Shown: positions 15,111-24,745 of the stretch, piece after piece
How the letters are laid out: every line of letters starts with the position of its first letter
Numbering within the stretch: position 1 is the first letter of the stretch
From: Streptomyces sp. 8K308
GTDB taxonomy: Bacteria > Actinomycetota > Actinomycetes > Streptomycetales > Streptomycetaceae
Assembly: GCF_004348315.1 (NCBI RefSeq)
Contig: NZ_SMKC01000039.1
Span: 1-35,227 of the forward strand
Length of the DNA: 35,227 nt
Reading direction: 5' to 3'
Translations under genes and position numbers: made by a program
The notes under the pieces: generated by a model
Databases searched by the model: none
The model's input: only the letters and a program-made list of their open reading frames with translations
Told to the model about the DNA's origin: nothing

Positions 15111-16187
15111 TCACAATGGAGTCGCGGGGCCCGTCGACTCGCGGACCACCAGCTCGGGCGGGCGCAGCGGCGGCGGCTCGGCGACCGCCAGGGCGGGGTC
15201 GAGCAGCCGGAACATCTTCGCCGCCGTGGCCTGGCCGAGCCGGAACAGGTCCTGGCCGATGGTGGTCAGCCGCGGATACACCCACTCGCCGAGCGGCAGG
15301 TCGTCGTAGCCGATCACCGACAGGTCGCGCGGCACCTCGAAGCCGAGCCTGCGGGCCGCGTTCATCGCCGCGACCGCCATCGTGTCGTTGGCGAACAGCA
15401 CGGCGGTTGGCCGCCGTTCGGCCGGCGCCGCGAGCAGCTCCTCGGTGGCCGCCACCGCGCCCTGCGCCGAGAAGTCGGAGATGAGGACCGGCCCGGGGCG
15501 CAGGCCGAGCCCGGCGAGCGTCGACTCGAAGATTCGCCGCCGGAAGACCGTGTGCACCCGGTCCTCGGGCCCCGACACATAGGCGATCTCGCGGTGCCCG
15601 AGCTCCACGAGGTGCCGCACCGCCGCCCTGACCCCGGCCTCCTGGCCGGCCGCCTGCACCGACACCACCGGATCGGCCTGCCAGGGCACGCCCACCAGCA
15701 CGGCGGGCAGCCGCAGTTGGCGCAGCAGCTCGAACCGCGGGTCGTCGATCCGCGACTCGGTCAGGATGACGCCGTCGACCCGCCGCTCCGCGGCGAGCCG
15801 GCGGTACGCCCGCTCCTCGGCGCCTGGCTCCTCGCCCACGATGTGCAGCAGCAACCCGTAGTCCGCCGGCGCCAGCTCCCGCTCGATGCCGGAGATCAAC
15901 ACCGTGAAGTGCGGGTCGGTCGCCAACAGGTCCGAGGACCGCCCGGCGACCATGCCGATCGCCCGGGTGCGCGCCCCGCGCAGCGCCACCGCCGTCACCG
16001 AGGGCGACCAGCGCAGTTTGTCGGCCGCGTCGAGCACCCGCTGCCTGGTCGGGGCGGAGATCCCGGAGCGGCCGTTGACCACCTTGGAGACGGCCGACAC
16101 CGAGACGCCGGCCAGCGCGGCCACGTCGGCGATCGTCGGCTTGGCGGACCTGCGCGGCCGCGACGTGCCGGACGTCTGGTTCGTCAC
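15111..16187 (-). CDS. LacI-family transcriptional regulator
   Basis: The 358-residue protein has an N-terminal LacI helix-turn-helix and hinge (PTIADVAALAGVSVSAVSKV, residues about 17-36, then SGISAPTRQRVLDAADKL). A periplasmic-binding-protein-like sugar domain follows, with HFTVLISGIERELA, GVILTESRID, GHREIAYVSGPEDR, TAVLFANDTMAVAAM and LSVIGYDDLPLGEWVYPRLT. Such proteins repress sugar-use genes until a sugar binds. GTG 16187 follows GAGGGGGAA. CG-centred LacI-type operator candidates occur at 19398-19413 and 32459-32472 but not in front of this gene, so it may control the glycosidase/mannonate operon, the lyase operon, or both. The effector is unknown. Confidence 0.92.
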   Translation of the reverse strand: MTNQTSGTSRPRRSAKPTIADVAALAGVSVSAVSKVVNGRSGISAPTRQRVLDAADKLRWSPSVTAVALRGARTRAIGMVAGRSSDLLATDPHFTVLISGIERELAPADYGLLLHIVGEEPGAEERAYRRLAAERRVDGVILTESRIDDPRFELLRQLRLPAVLVGVPWQADPVVSVQAAGQEAGVRAAVRHLVELGHREIAYVSGPEDRVHTVFRRRIFESTLAGLGLRPGPVLISDFSAQGAVAATEELLAAPAERRPTAVLFANDTMAVAAMNAARRLGFEVPRDLSVIGYDDLPLGEWVYPRLTTIGQDLFRLGQATAAKMFRLLDPALAVAEPPPLRPPELVVRESTGPATPL

Positions 16188-16344
16188 CCGGATTCCCCCT
16201 CACGCCATCGCCGTGCCGCCGATCACCGCGCCCTCCACGCGCCGCCGGAGGAGACGCACACCACACGGACCGGAATGAGGGTCACTACCGTACCAGCGGC
16301 CACCGCGCCGGCCTCGGCCGTGACGTGGATCACCGCGGGCAGGG

Positions 16345-17304
16345 TCAGCCGTCGTGCCGGTCGGCCAGCGCCGGTGGCACGGGTTCCGGCAGCCAGTCGC
16401 GCGCCGGGTCGTACTCCAGCCAGCGGCAGCGCCCCGCCTCCGCGGCCAACGCTCTCACCAGCCCGCGCAGCCACGGGTGCCCGCCGCCGCACCACAGCAG
16501 TGACCAGGCGTACAGCGGCGTGGGATCCACGAGCGGAACGGACCGGACGCCCAGGCCCTCGGGGAGCGGCACGTCGGCCGGCAGCAGCGCGAAGCGCCTC
16601 GGATCCGCGTCGAGACCGGCGAGGAAGTGGTCGAGGCCCAGGTTGGCTCCCTCGGCGTGGTCGCGGATGCCGAACCGCTCGGCGAAGCGGCGGAGGAAGT
16701 CGAGGCGGCCCAGCGCGCCGGGCGTCCACAGCACGCTGTCCCGCAGCTGCCTCGGCCGCAGCGCGGGCTCGGCCGCCAGCGGATGGTGCGCGCCGAGAAC
16801 GGCGTCCACCGGCTCCAACCGCACCAGTCGATGCGTCAGGCCGGCGGGTAGCGGCGGATGGACGCGTCCGAAGGCGGCGTCGATGTCGCCGTGCGCCAGC
16901 GCCGCCGCCACCGATGGCAGGTCCCGGCCGTGTCCGAGCTCAAGCGGCGGCGAACCGGTCCGCGCCGCCACCTGCGCCAGCGTCCGCATCGGCGCGTACA
17001 GGTGGCCCCACACGTCAACCCGCAGCGGCCGGTGCTCCTCAACCACCGCCGCCACGGCCCGGTCGGCCGCCGCCAGCGCCTGCCTGGCCGGTTCCAGGAA
17101 ACGGCGCCCGGCCTCGGTGAGCCGTACCCCGTGGCCGCCGCGCCGGAACAACTCGGTGCCGAGTCCGGACTCGAGGCGCGCGACGCGTTTGGACAGCGCC
17201 TGCTGTGAGATCGCGAGCTCCTCGGCCGCCCGCCCGAAGTGCAGCTCCTGCGCGGCGAGCACGAAGGCACGCACCTGCGCCAGGTCCAGATCCACGCCTC
17301 CCAA
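16345..17304 (-). CDS. LysR-family transcriptional regulator
   Basis: The 319-residue protein opens with the LysR winged helix (LAQVRAFVLAAQELHFGRAA, ISQQALSKRVARLE, GVRLTEAGRRFL). A two-lobed effector domain follows, with LRVDVWGHLYAPMRTLAQVA, GHGRDLPSVAAALAHGDIDAAF and VRLEPVDAVLGAHHPLA. It is divergent from the oxidoreductase-hydrolase pair, the classic LysR arrangement, and a perfect 10-bp inverted repeat lies just upstream (17310-17332). The TTG at 17304 lacks a ribosome site. GTG 17295, which begins at the conserved VDLDLAQVRAF, is an alternative start but its GGGAGG is very close. It probably regulates the divergent pair in response to a small molecule handled by them. Confidence 0.9.
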   Translation of the reverse strand: MGGVDLDLAQVRAFVLAAQELHFGRAAEELAISQQALSKRVARLESGLGTELFRRGGHGVRLTEAGRRFLEPARQALAAADRAVAAVVEEHRPLRVDVWGHLYAPMRTLAQVAARTGSPPLELGHGRDLPSVAAALAHGDIDAAFGRVHPPLPAGLTHRLVRLEPVDAVLGAHHPLAAEPALRPRQLRDSVLWTPGALGRLDFLRRFAERFGIRDHAEGANLGLDHFLAGLDADPRRFALLPADVPLPEGLGVRSVPLVDPTPLYAWSLLWCGGGHPWLRGLVRALAAEAGRCRWLEYDPARDWLPEPVPPALADRHDG

Positions 17305-17309
17305 CCATA

Positions 17310-17332
17310 GGCGACAACCGTTGGTTGTCGCC
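17310..17332. promoter_or_regulatory. LysR operator: perfect 10-bp inverted repeat
   Basis: GGCGACAACC and its exact complement GGTTGTCGCC flank the triplet GTT between the LysR and oxidoreductase starts. The core ACAACC-GTT-GGTTGT fits the short dyads bound by LysR proteins near divergent promoters. A TTGGAC/GGTTAC-like promoter pair toward the oxidoreductase lies at about 17348-17376. Confidence 0.7.
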
Positions 17333-17384
17333 GCTCCCCGGGCGTTGTTGGACCGCGCCGCGGTGCCGTCGGTTACCTGGGGGA

Positions 17385-18305
17385 ATGCGAAGACTGATTC
17401 CCACGGGAGACCCGGCGCGCCCGGTGGAGTTCGCCGAGGACGCCCAGCCGGTGCCGGCGCCGAACGAGGCGTTGGTCCGGGTCGAGGCGTTCGCGCCGAA
17501 CCGGGGCGAGACGTTCCTTCTCGAGCGGCCGGAGCCGGGCCTGACCCCCGGCAAGGACATCGCCGGCCTGGTGGTGCGGGCGGCGGCCGACGGTTCGGGA
17601 CCGCGGACGGGCACCCGCGTCGTGGGGCACCCGCCGCGGGGCGGCTGGGCCGAGTACGTGGCCGTGCCCACGCACTCCCTCGCCGCGCTGCCGGACGGCG
17701 TCGGCGCCGTCCAGGCGGCGGCCCTGCCGCTGGCCGGGATCACCGCGCTCCGGCTGCTGCGCGCCGCCGGCGGTCTGGCGGGCCGGCGCGTGCTGCTGAC
17801 CGGCGCCTCGGGCGGCGTCGGCCACTACGTCACCGAGCTGGCCGCCGCGGCTGGCGCCGACCTCACCGTGGTGACCGCCACGCCGTCGCGTGGCGAGCGG
17901 CTCGGCGAGCTGGGCGCGGCGGCGGTCGTACACGAGGTGGCCGCGGCCCGGGGGCCGTTCGACCTGGTGCTGGAATCCACCGGCGGCGCCGACCTGCCGG
18001 CCGCGCTGTCCCGGCTGGTAGCGGGCGGCACCCTGATCTGGTTCGGCCAGGCCAGCCGCACCCCGGTGACGCTGGACTTCTTCGATCTACTCGCCGGTCC
18101 AGAAGGGGCCACGATCCGGCACTTCCACTACGCCGGCGCTCCCTACGGCCGCGACCTCGCCACCCTGGTGCGGCTGGTGGCGAGCGGACGGCTGCGTCCG
18201 GAGATCGACCGCGCCGTGGGTTGGGAGCGTACCGCGGAGGCCCTGGTGGATCTGCGGGAACGCCGGATCCGCGGCAAGGCCGTCCTTACCACGGAGGCGA
18301 TGTGA
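17385..18305 (+). CDS. Zinc-independent quinone oxidoreductase-like MDR protein
   Basis: The 306-residue NAD(P)H-dependent oxidoreductase is of the medium-chain dehydrogenase/reductase type. It has an N-terminal GroES-like region (RVEAFAPNRGETFLLE, PGKDIAGLVVRAAADG, GGWAEYVAVP) and a Rossmann domain with LLTGASGGVGHYVTELAAAA near residues 136-155. A C-terminal QASRTPVTLDFFDLL then RGKAVL block closes it. Cys/His zinc ligands of alcohol dehydrogenases are absent, as in QOR-type enzymes. ATG 17385 has GGGGG just before it. The TGA overlaps the next gene's ATG (TGATG), so it is coupled to the hydrolase; both are probably under LysR control. Confidence 0.88.
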   Translation: MRRLIPTGDPARPVEFAEDAQPVPAPNEALVRVEAFAPNRGETFLLERPEPGLTPGKDIAGLVVRAAADGSGPRTGTRVVGHPPRGGWAEYVAVPTHSLAALPDGVGAVQAAALPLAGITALRLLRAAGGLAGRRVLLTGASGGVGHYVTELAAAAGADLTVVTATPSRGERLGELGAAAVVHEVAAARGPFDLVLESTGGADLPAALSRLVAGGTLIWFGQASRTPVTLDFFDLLAGPEGATIRHFHYAGAPYGRDLATLVRLVASGRLRPEIDRAVGWERTAEALVDLRERRIRGKAVLTTEAM

Positions 18306-19309
18306 TGAGCGCCGCCGACCCCGTCGCCCCCTCCGCCGCCGACCTCGCCGCCGCCCATCTGACCCGCGCCACCGGCGCCGGCCTCGACCCACACGAGTAC
18401 CGGCGCGTCACCAGCGGGCTGGCCTCGGCCGACGACTGGGGACAGGCGTTCATCACGACCGCGCGGCGGTATCTCGCGCGCGCCGAGCGGGCCGCCTCGG
18501 CCGTCTCGGCGGGTGAGTACCGGCAGATGGCGGCGCGCTGGTTCCACATCGCCACCCTGGCGCCGCACGCGGACCAGGACCTGGCCGCCGCCGAGGCGGA
18601 CGCCGCCATGGCCCGCGCGCTCCAGCTCCTGGAGCCCGGCGCCCGCCGGCTCGACGGGCCCGCCTTCACCGGTTGGCTGCGCGGCTCGGCGAACGCGCCC
18701 GGCACCGTCGTCGTCGTGCCCGGCCTGGACTCCGGCAAGGAGGAGTTCCACGCCGTCACGGCGGCCCTGCTGCGCAGGGGGCTGGCCGTGTTCTCGATGG
18801 ACGGCCCGGGGCAGGGCGCGCTCGCGGCCACCACGACCGTCAGGCCCGACTACCACCGGGTGATCGGCCAGGTCATCGACGCGCTCGGCGTCGACCGGGT
18901 CGGGCTCGTCGGGCTGAGCCTGGGCGGCTACTACGTCGCCGAAAGCGCCGCCCACGAGCCCCGGGTGGCCGCCGCCGCCACCGTGAGCGGCCCCTTCCGC
19001 CTCGACTGGGACGCCCTGCCGCCCCCGGTGCGGGACATCCTCACCCGGCGGGCCGGAGGTGCCGGCGCGGCCCGCGACTTCGTCCACCGGGTCGACCTGT
19101 CCGCGCTGGCGCCGCGCATCGCCTGCTCACTCCGGGTGGTGGACGGCGGCCAGGACGTCACCCCCGGGGTGACCAACGGGGAGCCGCTGGCCCGCCTGGC
19201 CCCGCGCGGCGAGTACGTCCTCGTCCCGCACGGCGACCACCTGCTCGGCAACGCCAGGACCGACTGGCTGCCCTCGACCGCCGACTGGCTGCTCGGAGCA
19301 CTCACATGA
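18305..19309 (+). CDS. Alpha/beta hydrolase, 2,6-dihydroxypseudooxynicotine hydrolase/FrsA-like
   Basis: The 334-residue protein has a helical N-terminal extension (about residues 1-120, with RWFHIATLAPHADQDLAAAE). An alpha/beta-hydrolase core follows: PGLDSGKEEFHAV for the oxyanion region, SMDGPGQG, the nucleophile Ser205 in GLSLGGYY, the acid in VVDGGQD and the histidine in PHGDHLLG. This architecture matches C-C or ester hydrolases of the 2,6-dihydroxypseudooxynicotine hydrolase group; the substrate is unknown. The start ATG overlaps the preceding stop by one base (a GTG one codon earlier is possible). Its stop overlaps an ATG opening a 15-codon frame (19306-19353), perhaps the stub of a lost third gene. 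Confidence 0.85.
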   Translation: MSAADPVAPSAADLAAAHLTRATGAGLDPHEYRRVTSGLASADDWGQAFITTARRYLARAERAASAVSAGEYRQMAARWFHIATLAPHADQDLAAAEADAAMARALQLLEPGARRLDGPAFTGWLRGSANAPGTVVVVPGLDSGKEEFHAVTAALLRRGLAVFSMDGPGQGALAATTTVRPDYHRVIGQVIDALGVDRVGLVGLSLGGYYVAESAAHEPRVAAAATVSGPFRLDWDALPPPVRDILTRRAGGAGAARDFVHRVDLSALAPRIACSLRVVDGGQDVTPGVTNGEPLARLAPRGEYVLVPHGDHLLGNARTDWLPSTADWLLGALT

Positions 19310-19384
19310 GCCGTTTCATCGACAGGACCGTACCGACCGCGCTCCCGGCCTGATCGGGGCGGGTTCCACGTGCCGGGGAGCGGG

Positions 19385-19413
19385 TCGACAGCCGATTGGT
19401 AAAACGATATACC
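19385..19413 (+). promoter_or_regulatory. Predicted promoter with overlapping LacI-type operator for the GH/mannonate operon
   Basis: TCGACA (19385-19390) and TATACC (19408-19413) are spaced by 17 bases. GGTAAAACGATATACC (19398-19413) is an imperfect palindrome with the central CG typical of LacI operators (6 of 8 half-site positions symmetric) and overlaps the -10 element. The LacI gene at 15111-16187 is the nearest candidate regulator. Confidence 0.55.
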
Positions 19414-19455
19414 TGGCGGGTATCGCACGGCCCGCTGGAAGGAACGGAACCACCG

Positions 19456-21402
19456 ATGAGGCGTAACGCGGCGAAGCTCCAGGACGGCGGCGGCGAGCCC
19501 GCCGTCTGGATTGGGGTCAACTACTGGTCGAGGACCGGCGGGCCCCTGATGTGGCGGAACTACCAACCCGCCGTCATCGACGAGGAACTGCGCACCATGC
19601 GCGAGCACGGCATCACGCTCACCCGCTCCTTCCTCTACTGGCCCGACTTCATGCCGGCCGAGAACACCCTGGACGAGGAACTCCTCGCCCACTTCGACGA
19701 CTTCCTCGACCGCCACCAGGCGCTCGGCATGACCACCATCCCGACGTTCATCGTCGGCCACATGTCGGGACAGAACTGGGACCCCGCCTGGCGCGCCGGC
19801 CGCGACATCTTCTCGGACGCCTCCTTCGTCGCCCAACAGGAGTGGTACGTCGGCACCTTGGCCGCCCGCTGGAAGGACCACCCGGCCGTCGCCGGCTGGC
19901 TGCTCACCAACGAGATACCGATCTACGCCCACTGGCAGTCGCGCGGCATCGGCACCGTCGACCACGTCGCCGTCACCGCCTGGGCCCGCACCCTGATCGA
20001 CGCGCTGCGCGCCGCCGGCGCCACCCAGCCCGTCTCGGTCGGCGACGGCGCCTGGGGCGTCGAGGTCACCGGTGCCGACAACGGCTTCCGGGTCCGCGAC
20101 CTCGCCCCGCTGATCGACTTCCACGGCCCGCACGTCTACCGGATGGAGACCGACGCCGTACGCCAGCACCTGGGCGCCGCGTTCATCTGCGAGCTGCTGG
20201 ACATCGAGGGCAGGCCGGTGATCATGGAGGAGTTCGGCCTCACCTCCGACTACGTCTCGGAGGAGAACGCCGCCCACTACTACCGGCAGGTGCTGCACAA
20301 CACCCTGCTGGCCGGCGCGACCGGCTGGATCCCGTGGAACAACACGGACTACGACGACCTGTACGAGCAGGAGCCGTACAGCCACCACCCGTTCGAGATG
20401 CACTTCGGCCTCACCGACCACCTCGGCCGGCCCAAGGAGCAGCTGCGGGAGGTCAAGCGCTTCGCGGAGGTCCTTGACCGCCTGGACTTCCCCCGGCTGC
20501 ACCGCCCCGACACGTCCGTGGCGCTGGTCGTCTCCTCCTTCCTGGAGAAGATGTACCCCTTCACCCAACCCGAGGACGCCACCAGCGTCTTCGCCCACAC
20601 GCGGCAGGCGTACGTCGCCGCCCGCGAGGCCGACCTGCCGGTGGGCGTGGCCCGGGAGGCCGACGGTCTGCCCGACGACTGCGCGCTCTATCTGCTGCCG
20701 TCCGCCAAGCAGCTCACCGCCCCCGGCTGGCGCGCCCTCACCGAGCGGGCGGCGGCCGGCGCGACCGTCTACGCCTCCTACTTCGTCGGCGAGCACTCCA
20801 ACCAACGCGGCCCCTGGTGGCCGCGGCTCGACGAGACCTTCGGCGTGCGGAAGGCCCTGCGCTACGGCCTGACCGACCCCATCGAGGACGACGAGCTGCG
20901 GATGGTGTTCCGGCGTGACTTCGGCACCATCAGGGCCGGCGAGGAACTGGCCTTCACGGTCGCGGGCACCGAGAACTCCCGCGCCTACCTGCCCGTCGAG
21001 CCGGACGGCGCCGAGGTCGTCGCGGTCGACGCGCACGGCCGCCCTGCCCTGCTGTCCCACACGGTCGGCAACGGTCGGATGATCCTGTGCACCTACCCGA
21101 TCGAGCACATGGCCGCCGTCACCCCCCGCGCCAACCCCGAGCCCACCTGGCGGCTGTACGCGGCGCTGGCCGCCGAGGCCGGCGTCACCCCCGAGGTCAC
21201 CGTGGACGACCCGCGGGTGCTGGTCGGCACGATGACGCACGAGGACGGCTGCACCTTCGTCTGGTTCGTCAGCCAGCACGACGAGCCGCTGTCCTGCACG
21301 CCGGCCCTGGCCTCCGGCTCCCTCTTCGACCTGGACGGTGCGAAGCTGCCCACCGTCGACCTGCCACCGTTCGGCGTCGTGGTCGCCGAACTCGCCCGCT
21401 GA
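19456..21402 (+). CDS. Clan GH-A glycoside hydrolase (GH5/GH42-like), cytosolic
   Basis: The 648-residue protein has an N-terminal TIM barrel (about residues 15-340: [31 protein letters not shown]). The acid/base Glu153 lies in WLLTNEIP, and the probable nucleophile Glu259 in [10 protein letters not shown]-terminal region resembles the beta-galactosidase trimerisation (GATase-like) fold ([42 protein letters not shown]). There is no signal peptide, so it cleaves imported oligosaccharides. Pairing with mannonate dehydratase suggests release of a uronic or mannosidic unit, but the exact bond is unknown. ATG 19456 follows GGAAGGA; an upstream TTG frame lies inside the promoter. The gap to the next gene is 14 bp. 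Confidence 0.85.
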   Translation: MRRNAAKLQDGGGEPAVWIGVNYWSRTGGPLMWRNYQPAVIDEELRTMREHGITLTRSFLYWPDFMPAENTLDEELLAHFDDFLDRHQALGMTTIPTFIVGHMSGQNWDPAWRAGRDIFSDASFVAQQEWYVGTLAARWKDHPAVAGWLLTNEIPIYAHWQSRGIGTVDHVAVTAWARTLIDALRAAGATQPVSVGDGAWGVEVTGADNGFRVRDLAPLIDFHGPHVYRMETDAVRQHLGAAFICELLDIEGRPVIMEEFGLTSDYVSEENAAHYYRQVLHNTLLAGATGWIPWNNTDYDDLYEQEPYSHHPFEMHFGLTDHLGRPKEQLREVKRFAEVLDRLDFPRLHRPDTSVALVVSSFLEKMYPFTQPEDATSVFAHTRQAYVAAREADLPVGVAREADGLPDDCALYLLPSAKQLTAPGWRALTERAAAGATVYASYFVGEHSNQRGPWWPRLDETFGVRKALRYGLTDPIEDDELRMVFRRDFGTIRAGEELAFTVAGTENSRAYLPVEPDGAEVVAVDAHGRPALLSHTVGNGRMILCTYPIEHMAAVTPRANPEPTWRLYAALAAEAGVTPEVTVDDPRVLVGTMTHEDGCTFVWFVSQHDEPLSCTPALASGSLFDLDGAKLPTVDLPPFGVVVAELAR

Positions 21403-21416
21403 GGAGGCCCCTTCCG

Positions 21417-22646
21417 ATGAAGATCACCGCCGCCGAGACCATCGTCACCAGCCCCGGACGCAACTTCGTCACCCTCCGCATCACCACCGAGGACGGCGTC
21501 ACGGGCCTGGGCGACGCCACCCTCAACGGGCGCGAGCTGTCCGTCGACTCCTATCTGCGCGACCACGTCATCCCGCTGCTGATCGGCCGCGACGCCGGCC
21601 GCATCGAGGACACCTGGCAGTACCTCTACCGCGGCGCCTACTGGCGGCGCGGCCCCGTCACCATGGCCGCCATCGCCGCCGTCGACATGGCGCTGTGGGA
21701 CATCAAGGCCAAGGCCGCCGGCATGCCGCTCTACCAGCTGCTCGGCGGCGCCTCGCGCGCCGGCGCCCTGGCCTACGGCCACGCCTCGGGCCGCGACACA
21801 CCCGAACTCCTCGACTCCATCCGCGCCCACCTGGAGGCCGGCTACCGGGCCATCCGCGTGCAGACCGGCATCCCGGGGCTCGACTCCGTCTACGGCGTCG
21901 CCGCCTCGGCCGCCGGCGGCGGCGAGCGCTACGACTACGAGCCGGCCCGCCCCACCGCCGTGCCCGTCGAGGAGACCTGGGACACCCGCGCCTACCTGCG
22001 CCACATCCCCACGGTCTTCGAGGCGGTCCGCGCGGAGTTCGGCGCGGAACTGCCGCTGCTGCACGACGGCCACCACCGGATGACCCCGATCCAGGCCGCC
22101 AAGCTGGGCAAGGCCCTGGAGCCGTACGACCTGTTCTGGCTGGAGGACGCCACCCCGGGCGAGGACCAGACCGCCCTGCGCCTGATCCGCCAGCACACCA
22201 CCACGCCGCTGGCGATCGGCGAGGTGTTCAACCACGTCCACGACTACACCACCCTGCTCTCCGAGCGCCTGATCGACTACGTCCGCTCCGCCGTCACCCA
22301 CACCGGCGGCGTCACGGCCATGAAAAAGCTGCTCGACCTGGCCGCCGTCTACGGCGTCAAGTCCGGCATGCACGGCCCCACCGACATCTCCCCGGTCGGC
22401 CAGGCCGCCGCCCTCCACCTCGACCTGGCTATCCACAACTTCGGCATCCAGGAGTACATGCGCCATTCCGCCGCGACGCTCGAGGTGTTCGAGACCACCT
22501 ACCGCTTCGAGAACGGCCTCCTCCATCCCTCCGACACCCCGGGCCTCGGCGTCACCCTCAACGACACGGCCGCGGCCGCCCACCCCTACCAGCCGGCCTA
22601 CCTCCCCGTTAACCGCCTCACCGACGGCACGGTCCACGACTGGTGA
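21417..22646 (+). CDS. manD: D-mannonate dehydratase, enolase superfamily
   Basis: The 409-residue enzyme removes water from D-mannonate to give 2-keto-3-deoxy-D-gluconate in uronate catabolism. It has an N-terminal capping domain ([20 protein letters not shown]) and a barrel with the ManD signature [16 protein letters not shown], placing Arg147 and Tyr159 exactly where the characterised ManD pair lies. Metal-site blocks are LLHDGHHRM (Asp217), [12 protein letters not shown] and [20 protein letters not shown] and FGIQEYM are also conserved. Some ManD-like enzymes use gluconate or have poor activity, so substrate preference should be treated as likely, not certain. GAGGAGG at good spacing supports ATG 21417. 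It is in an operon with the upstream glycosidase. Confidence 0.9.
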   Translation: MKITAAETIVTSPGRNFVTLRITTEDGVTGLGDATLNGRELSVDSYLRDHVIPLLIGRDAGRIEDTWQYLYRGAYWRRGPVTMAAIAAVDMALWDIKAKAAGMPLYQLLGGASRAGALAYGHASGRDTPELLDSIRAHLEAGYRAIRVQTGIPGLDSVYGVAASAAGGGERYDYEPARPTAVPVEETWDTRAYLRHIPTVFEAVRAEFGAELPLLHDGHHRMTPIQAAKLGKALEPYDLFWLEDATPGEDQTALRLIRQHTTTPLAIGEVFNHVHDYTTLLSERLIDYVRSAVTHTGGVTAMKKLLDLAAVYGVKSGMHGPTDISPVGQAAALHLDLAIHNFGIQEYMRHSAATLEVFETTYRFENGLLHPSDTPGLGVTLNDTAAAAHPYQPAYLPVNRLTDGTVHDW

Positions 22647-22668
22647 GGCTCGTCTCCCGGCCCTGGGC

Positions 22669-23865
22669 CTAGCCGCGCGGCTGGGCGAGCAGCTCCCGCC
22701 CCCGCTCCGGGGTGATCAGCTCGCCCAGCACCGGCTCGGCCATCAGCACCACGGGCGCCACGTGGTTCTCGCTGACGGGCCGCCACAGCGCCATCGCGGC
22801 CCGCAGCTCGGGCCACAGGGCGTCGCCGAGGGCCCGTCGCGCCCCGGGATCCGGCTCGGCCGCCAGCCGGTCGGCTATGCCACGGGCCACGGCGTCGAAC
22901 TCCGCGTTCCCCAGCGGGAGGCGGAACCCCGGCTCGCGCCGGCGGGCCTCGAAGTCGGCGATCCGGGCCTTGACGGCCTCGCCGCCCCTGCGCATCAGCT
23001 GCTGAATCGTGAACAACTCGCCCGTGTGCCCAAGCCGGTCCTCGGCGAAGAGCAACGGCAGCAACTCGGCGCCGAAGAACGGGTCACGGGTCAGCGCGTC
23101 CTGGTCGTCGGCGAACAGCACCGCGTGGCCCAACCGCGCGGCGTACCAGTCGCCCCGCATGCCGAGCAGCTGACCGCGCAGCAGCTCGGCCCGGTGCCGA
23201 CCGAAGCGCGCCGCCTCCGCGAACTCCGCCGCCGGCCCTTCGACCGCACCCCCCAACGCGGCCCGCCTGGCGCTCTCGACCCGGGCGTCCCACCGGTCCC
23301 GCGTCTCGCCCGGCGGCTGGCGGAGGGCGTGGAACGAGGCGTACTGGTCGTACATCAGCTCACGGAACGACCCATGGCGCTTCGGCCCCTCACCCGACCA
23401 GGAGGACAGCCAGTATCCGGCCCACTCCCCGTGCTCGTCCACGTCCTCCGGGTCGAGGAACATGACGCACACGTCCCCTCGCAACGACAGCCGCAGCGAC
23501 CGCCGCAGGAGGTCGCCGTTGTCGTCCACCCCGTTCGATGACCAGCCGCCGTAGGCATCGATCCAACTGGCGTCCCCGGTGTCCACCAGCCACTCGAGCT
23601 CCGCCGCCCCCGCCAGCCGGTAGACGAAGCACCCCGCGTCCCGCCAGCCGTCGGTGACCAGCAGGAACTCCCGCAACGACGGCGGCAGCCGCCGCCCGAG
23701 CCGCTCCTCGGCCGCCGCGACGTCCTTCTCGGCCGCCGGCCCGAAACCGAGCCACCCGTCGCGCACCACCTCGGGATCCAGCGGCCGGTCACGCCCCGGC
23801 TCACGCCCGGCGATCCACTCCGCGCTCCACCGCTCGAGAAACGGTCGCCACTCCGACCCCTCCAC
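22669..23865 (-). CDS. SMI1/KNR4 family protein
   Basis: This 398-residue protein carries an SMI1/KNR4 (SUKH) domain in its N-terminal half: AAEKDVAAAEERLGRRLPPS, LREFLLVTDGWRDAG, a tryptophan-rich SWIDAYGGWSS, and VCVMFLDPEDVDEHGEWAGY. The C-terminal half (about residues 200-398) is helical and hypothetical. SUKH proteins include immunity proteins of polymorphic toxins as well as many actinobacterial proteins of unknown role. No toxin gene is adjacent, so immunity is only a possibility. GTG 23865 is chosen because GGGGAGGA precedes it at ideal spacing; the open frame continues upstream into low-complexity codons. It converges on manD with 22 bp between stops. Confidence 0.8.
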   Translation of the reverse strand: MEGSEWRPFLERWSAEWIAGREPGRDRPLDPEVVRDGWLGFGPAAEKDVAAAEERLGRRLPPSLREFLLVTDGWRDAGCFVYRLAGAAELEWLVDTGDASWIDAYGGWSSNGVDDNGDLLRRSLRLSLRGDVCVMFLDPEDVDEHGEWAGYWLSSWSGEGPKRHGSFRELMYDQYASFHALRQPPGETRDRWDARVESARRAALGGAVEGPAAEFAEAARFGRHRAELLRGQLLGMRGDWYAARLGHAVLFADDQDALTRDPFFGAELLPLLFAEDRLGHTGELFTIQQLMRRGGEAVKARIADFEARRREPGFRLPLGNAEFDAVARGIADRLAAEPDPGARRALGDALWPELRAAMALWRPVSENHVAPVVLMAEPVLGELITPERGRELLAQPRG

Positions 23866-23935
23866 CGCTCGTCCTCCCCGTCCGCTGCCCCGTCCACCAC
23901 CAGCACAGCACACGGGTCTGACAACGGCGGGCGCC

Positions 23936-24694
23936 CTACCTCCGGGCGGCGGTGAACGCCCCTTCGACGAGGACGGGAACCACCTCGCAGCCGTCCAGCT
24001 CCGTCGCGACGGCCACGTCGCCGGCATAGCCCTGGCCGATGAGCTCGCGTCCCGAGGAGCAGGCCGTGACGGCGTCGCCGACGTTCCCCGCCTCGGTGAA
24101 GGCCGTCGCCGCCACCGCCGCCTCCGGCGAGAGCCGGTCCCCGCCGTGTCGGCGAAGCGCGGCGATGACCGCTCCGGCGCCGAGCAGATCCTCGAGCGCC
24201 GGCCTGAGGCCGCCGTCGGGCCAGCGCTCGCCCGAGGCGATCACCGCGACGGGCCGCTTGGCCGTCCCATAGCCCTGAGCCGCCAGCCATCGGCCGACGG
24301 CGGTCGCGTTCCGCAGCGCGCCGGCGACCACGGTGGCTCCGCCGGCGGCCGCGGCGATGCTTGAGCCGTTGGGTGAGGGAAGCACCAGCCGAGGAGTGAA
24401 CGGGGCACGGCGCAACGCGGTCGGAGACAGGGACCACGGCGACCTCTCGCTCACCTGGCTCCGTCCCACCGCCAGACTGGCTTCCGTCCGGTCGGCGAAC
24501 ACCCCGGCGGTCTCGTCACGCCATGGATGGGGAAAGACCCGCGTCCCCGCCTCCACGGCGACCGTCACCGACGTGGTGAACGACAGCACGTCGACGACGA
24601 CGAGGCAGGCGACGTCCTGGGCCAGGAGGGCCGCACCCGCGGGACCCCACTCGAACCGCACCCCGTGCCCCGCCTGCGTGCACCAGTCACCCAT
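23936..24694 (-). CDS. ComB/2-phosphosulfolactate phosphatase family protein (intact paralogue)
   Basis: The 252-residue protein has ComB hallmarks: LVVVDVLSFTTSVTVAVEAG, LPSPNGSSIAAAA, VVAGALRNATAVGRWL, VAVIASGERWPDGGLRPALE and a central DLLGAGAVI. ComB is a Mg2+-dependent phosphatase of coenzyme M biosynthesis in archaea; streptomycetes do not make coenzyme M, so this homologue probably acts on another small phosphate ester. It differs strongly from the frameshifted paralogue at 4471-5171 and belongs to another branch. The ATG at 24694 has no obvious ribosome site. It stands alone between the SMI1 gene and the toxin-like pair. Confidence 0.85.
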   Translation of the reverse strand: MGDWCTQAGHGVRFEWGPAGAALLAQDVACLVVVDVLSFTTSVTVAVEAGTRVFPHPWRDETAGVFADRTEASLAVGRSQVSERSPWSLSPTALRRAPFTPRLVLPSPNGSSIAAAAGGATVVAGALRNATAVGRWLAAQGYGTAKRPVAVIASGERWPDGGLRPALEDLLGAGAVIAALRRHGGDRLSPEAAVAATAFTEAGNVGDAVTACSSGRELIGQGYAGDVAVATELDGCEVVPVLVEGAFTAARR

Positions 24695-24745
24695 GACCGA
24701 GGATCATCCCAGCACCCATGGCGCCACCGATCGGCGGCCGGGTCC

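Noticed and set aside
19306..19353. 15-codon frame with ATGA overlap after the alpha/beta hydrolase
   Set aside because: The overlap looks like a coupled start, but 15 codons with no recognisable motif cannot be supported as a gene. At most it is the stub of a deleted third gene.
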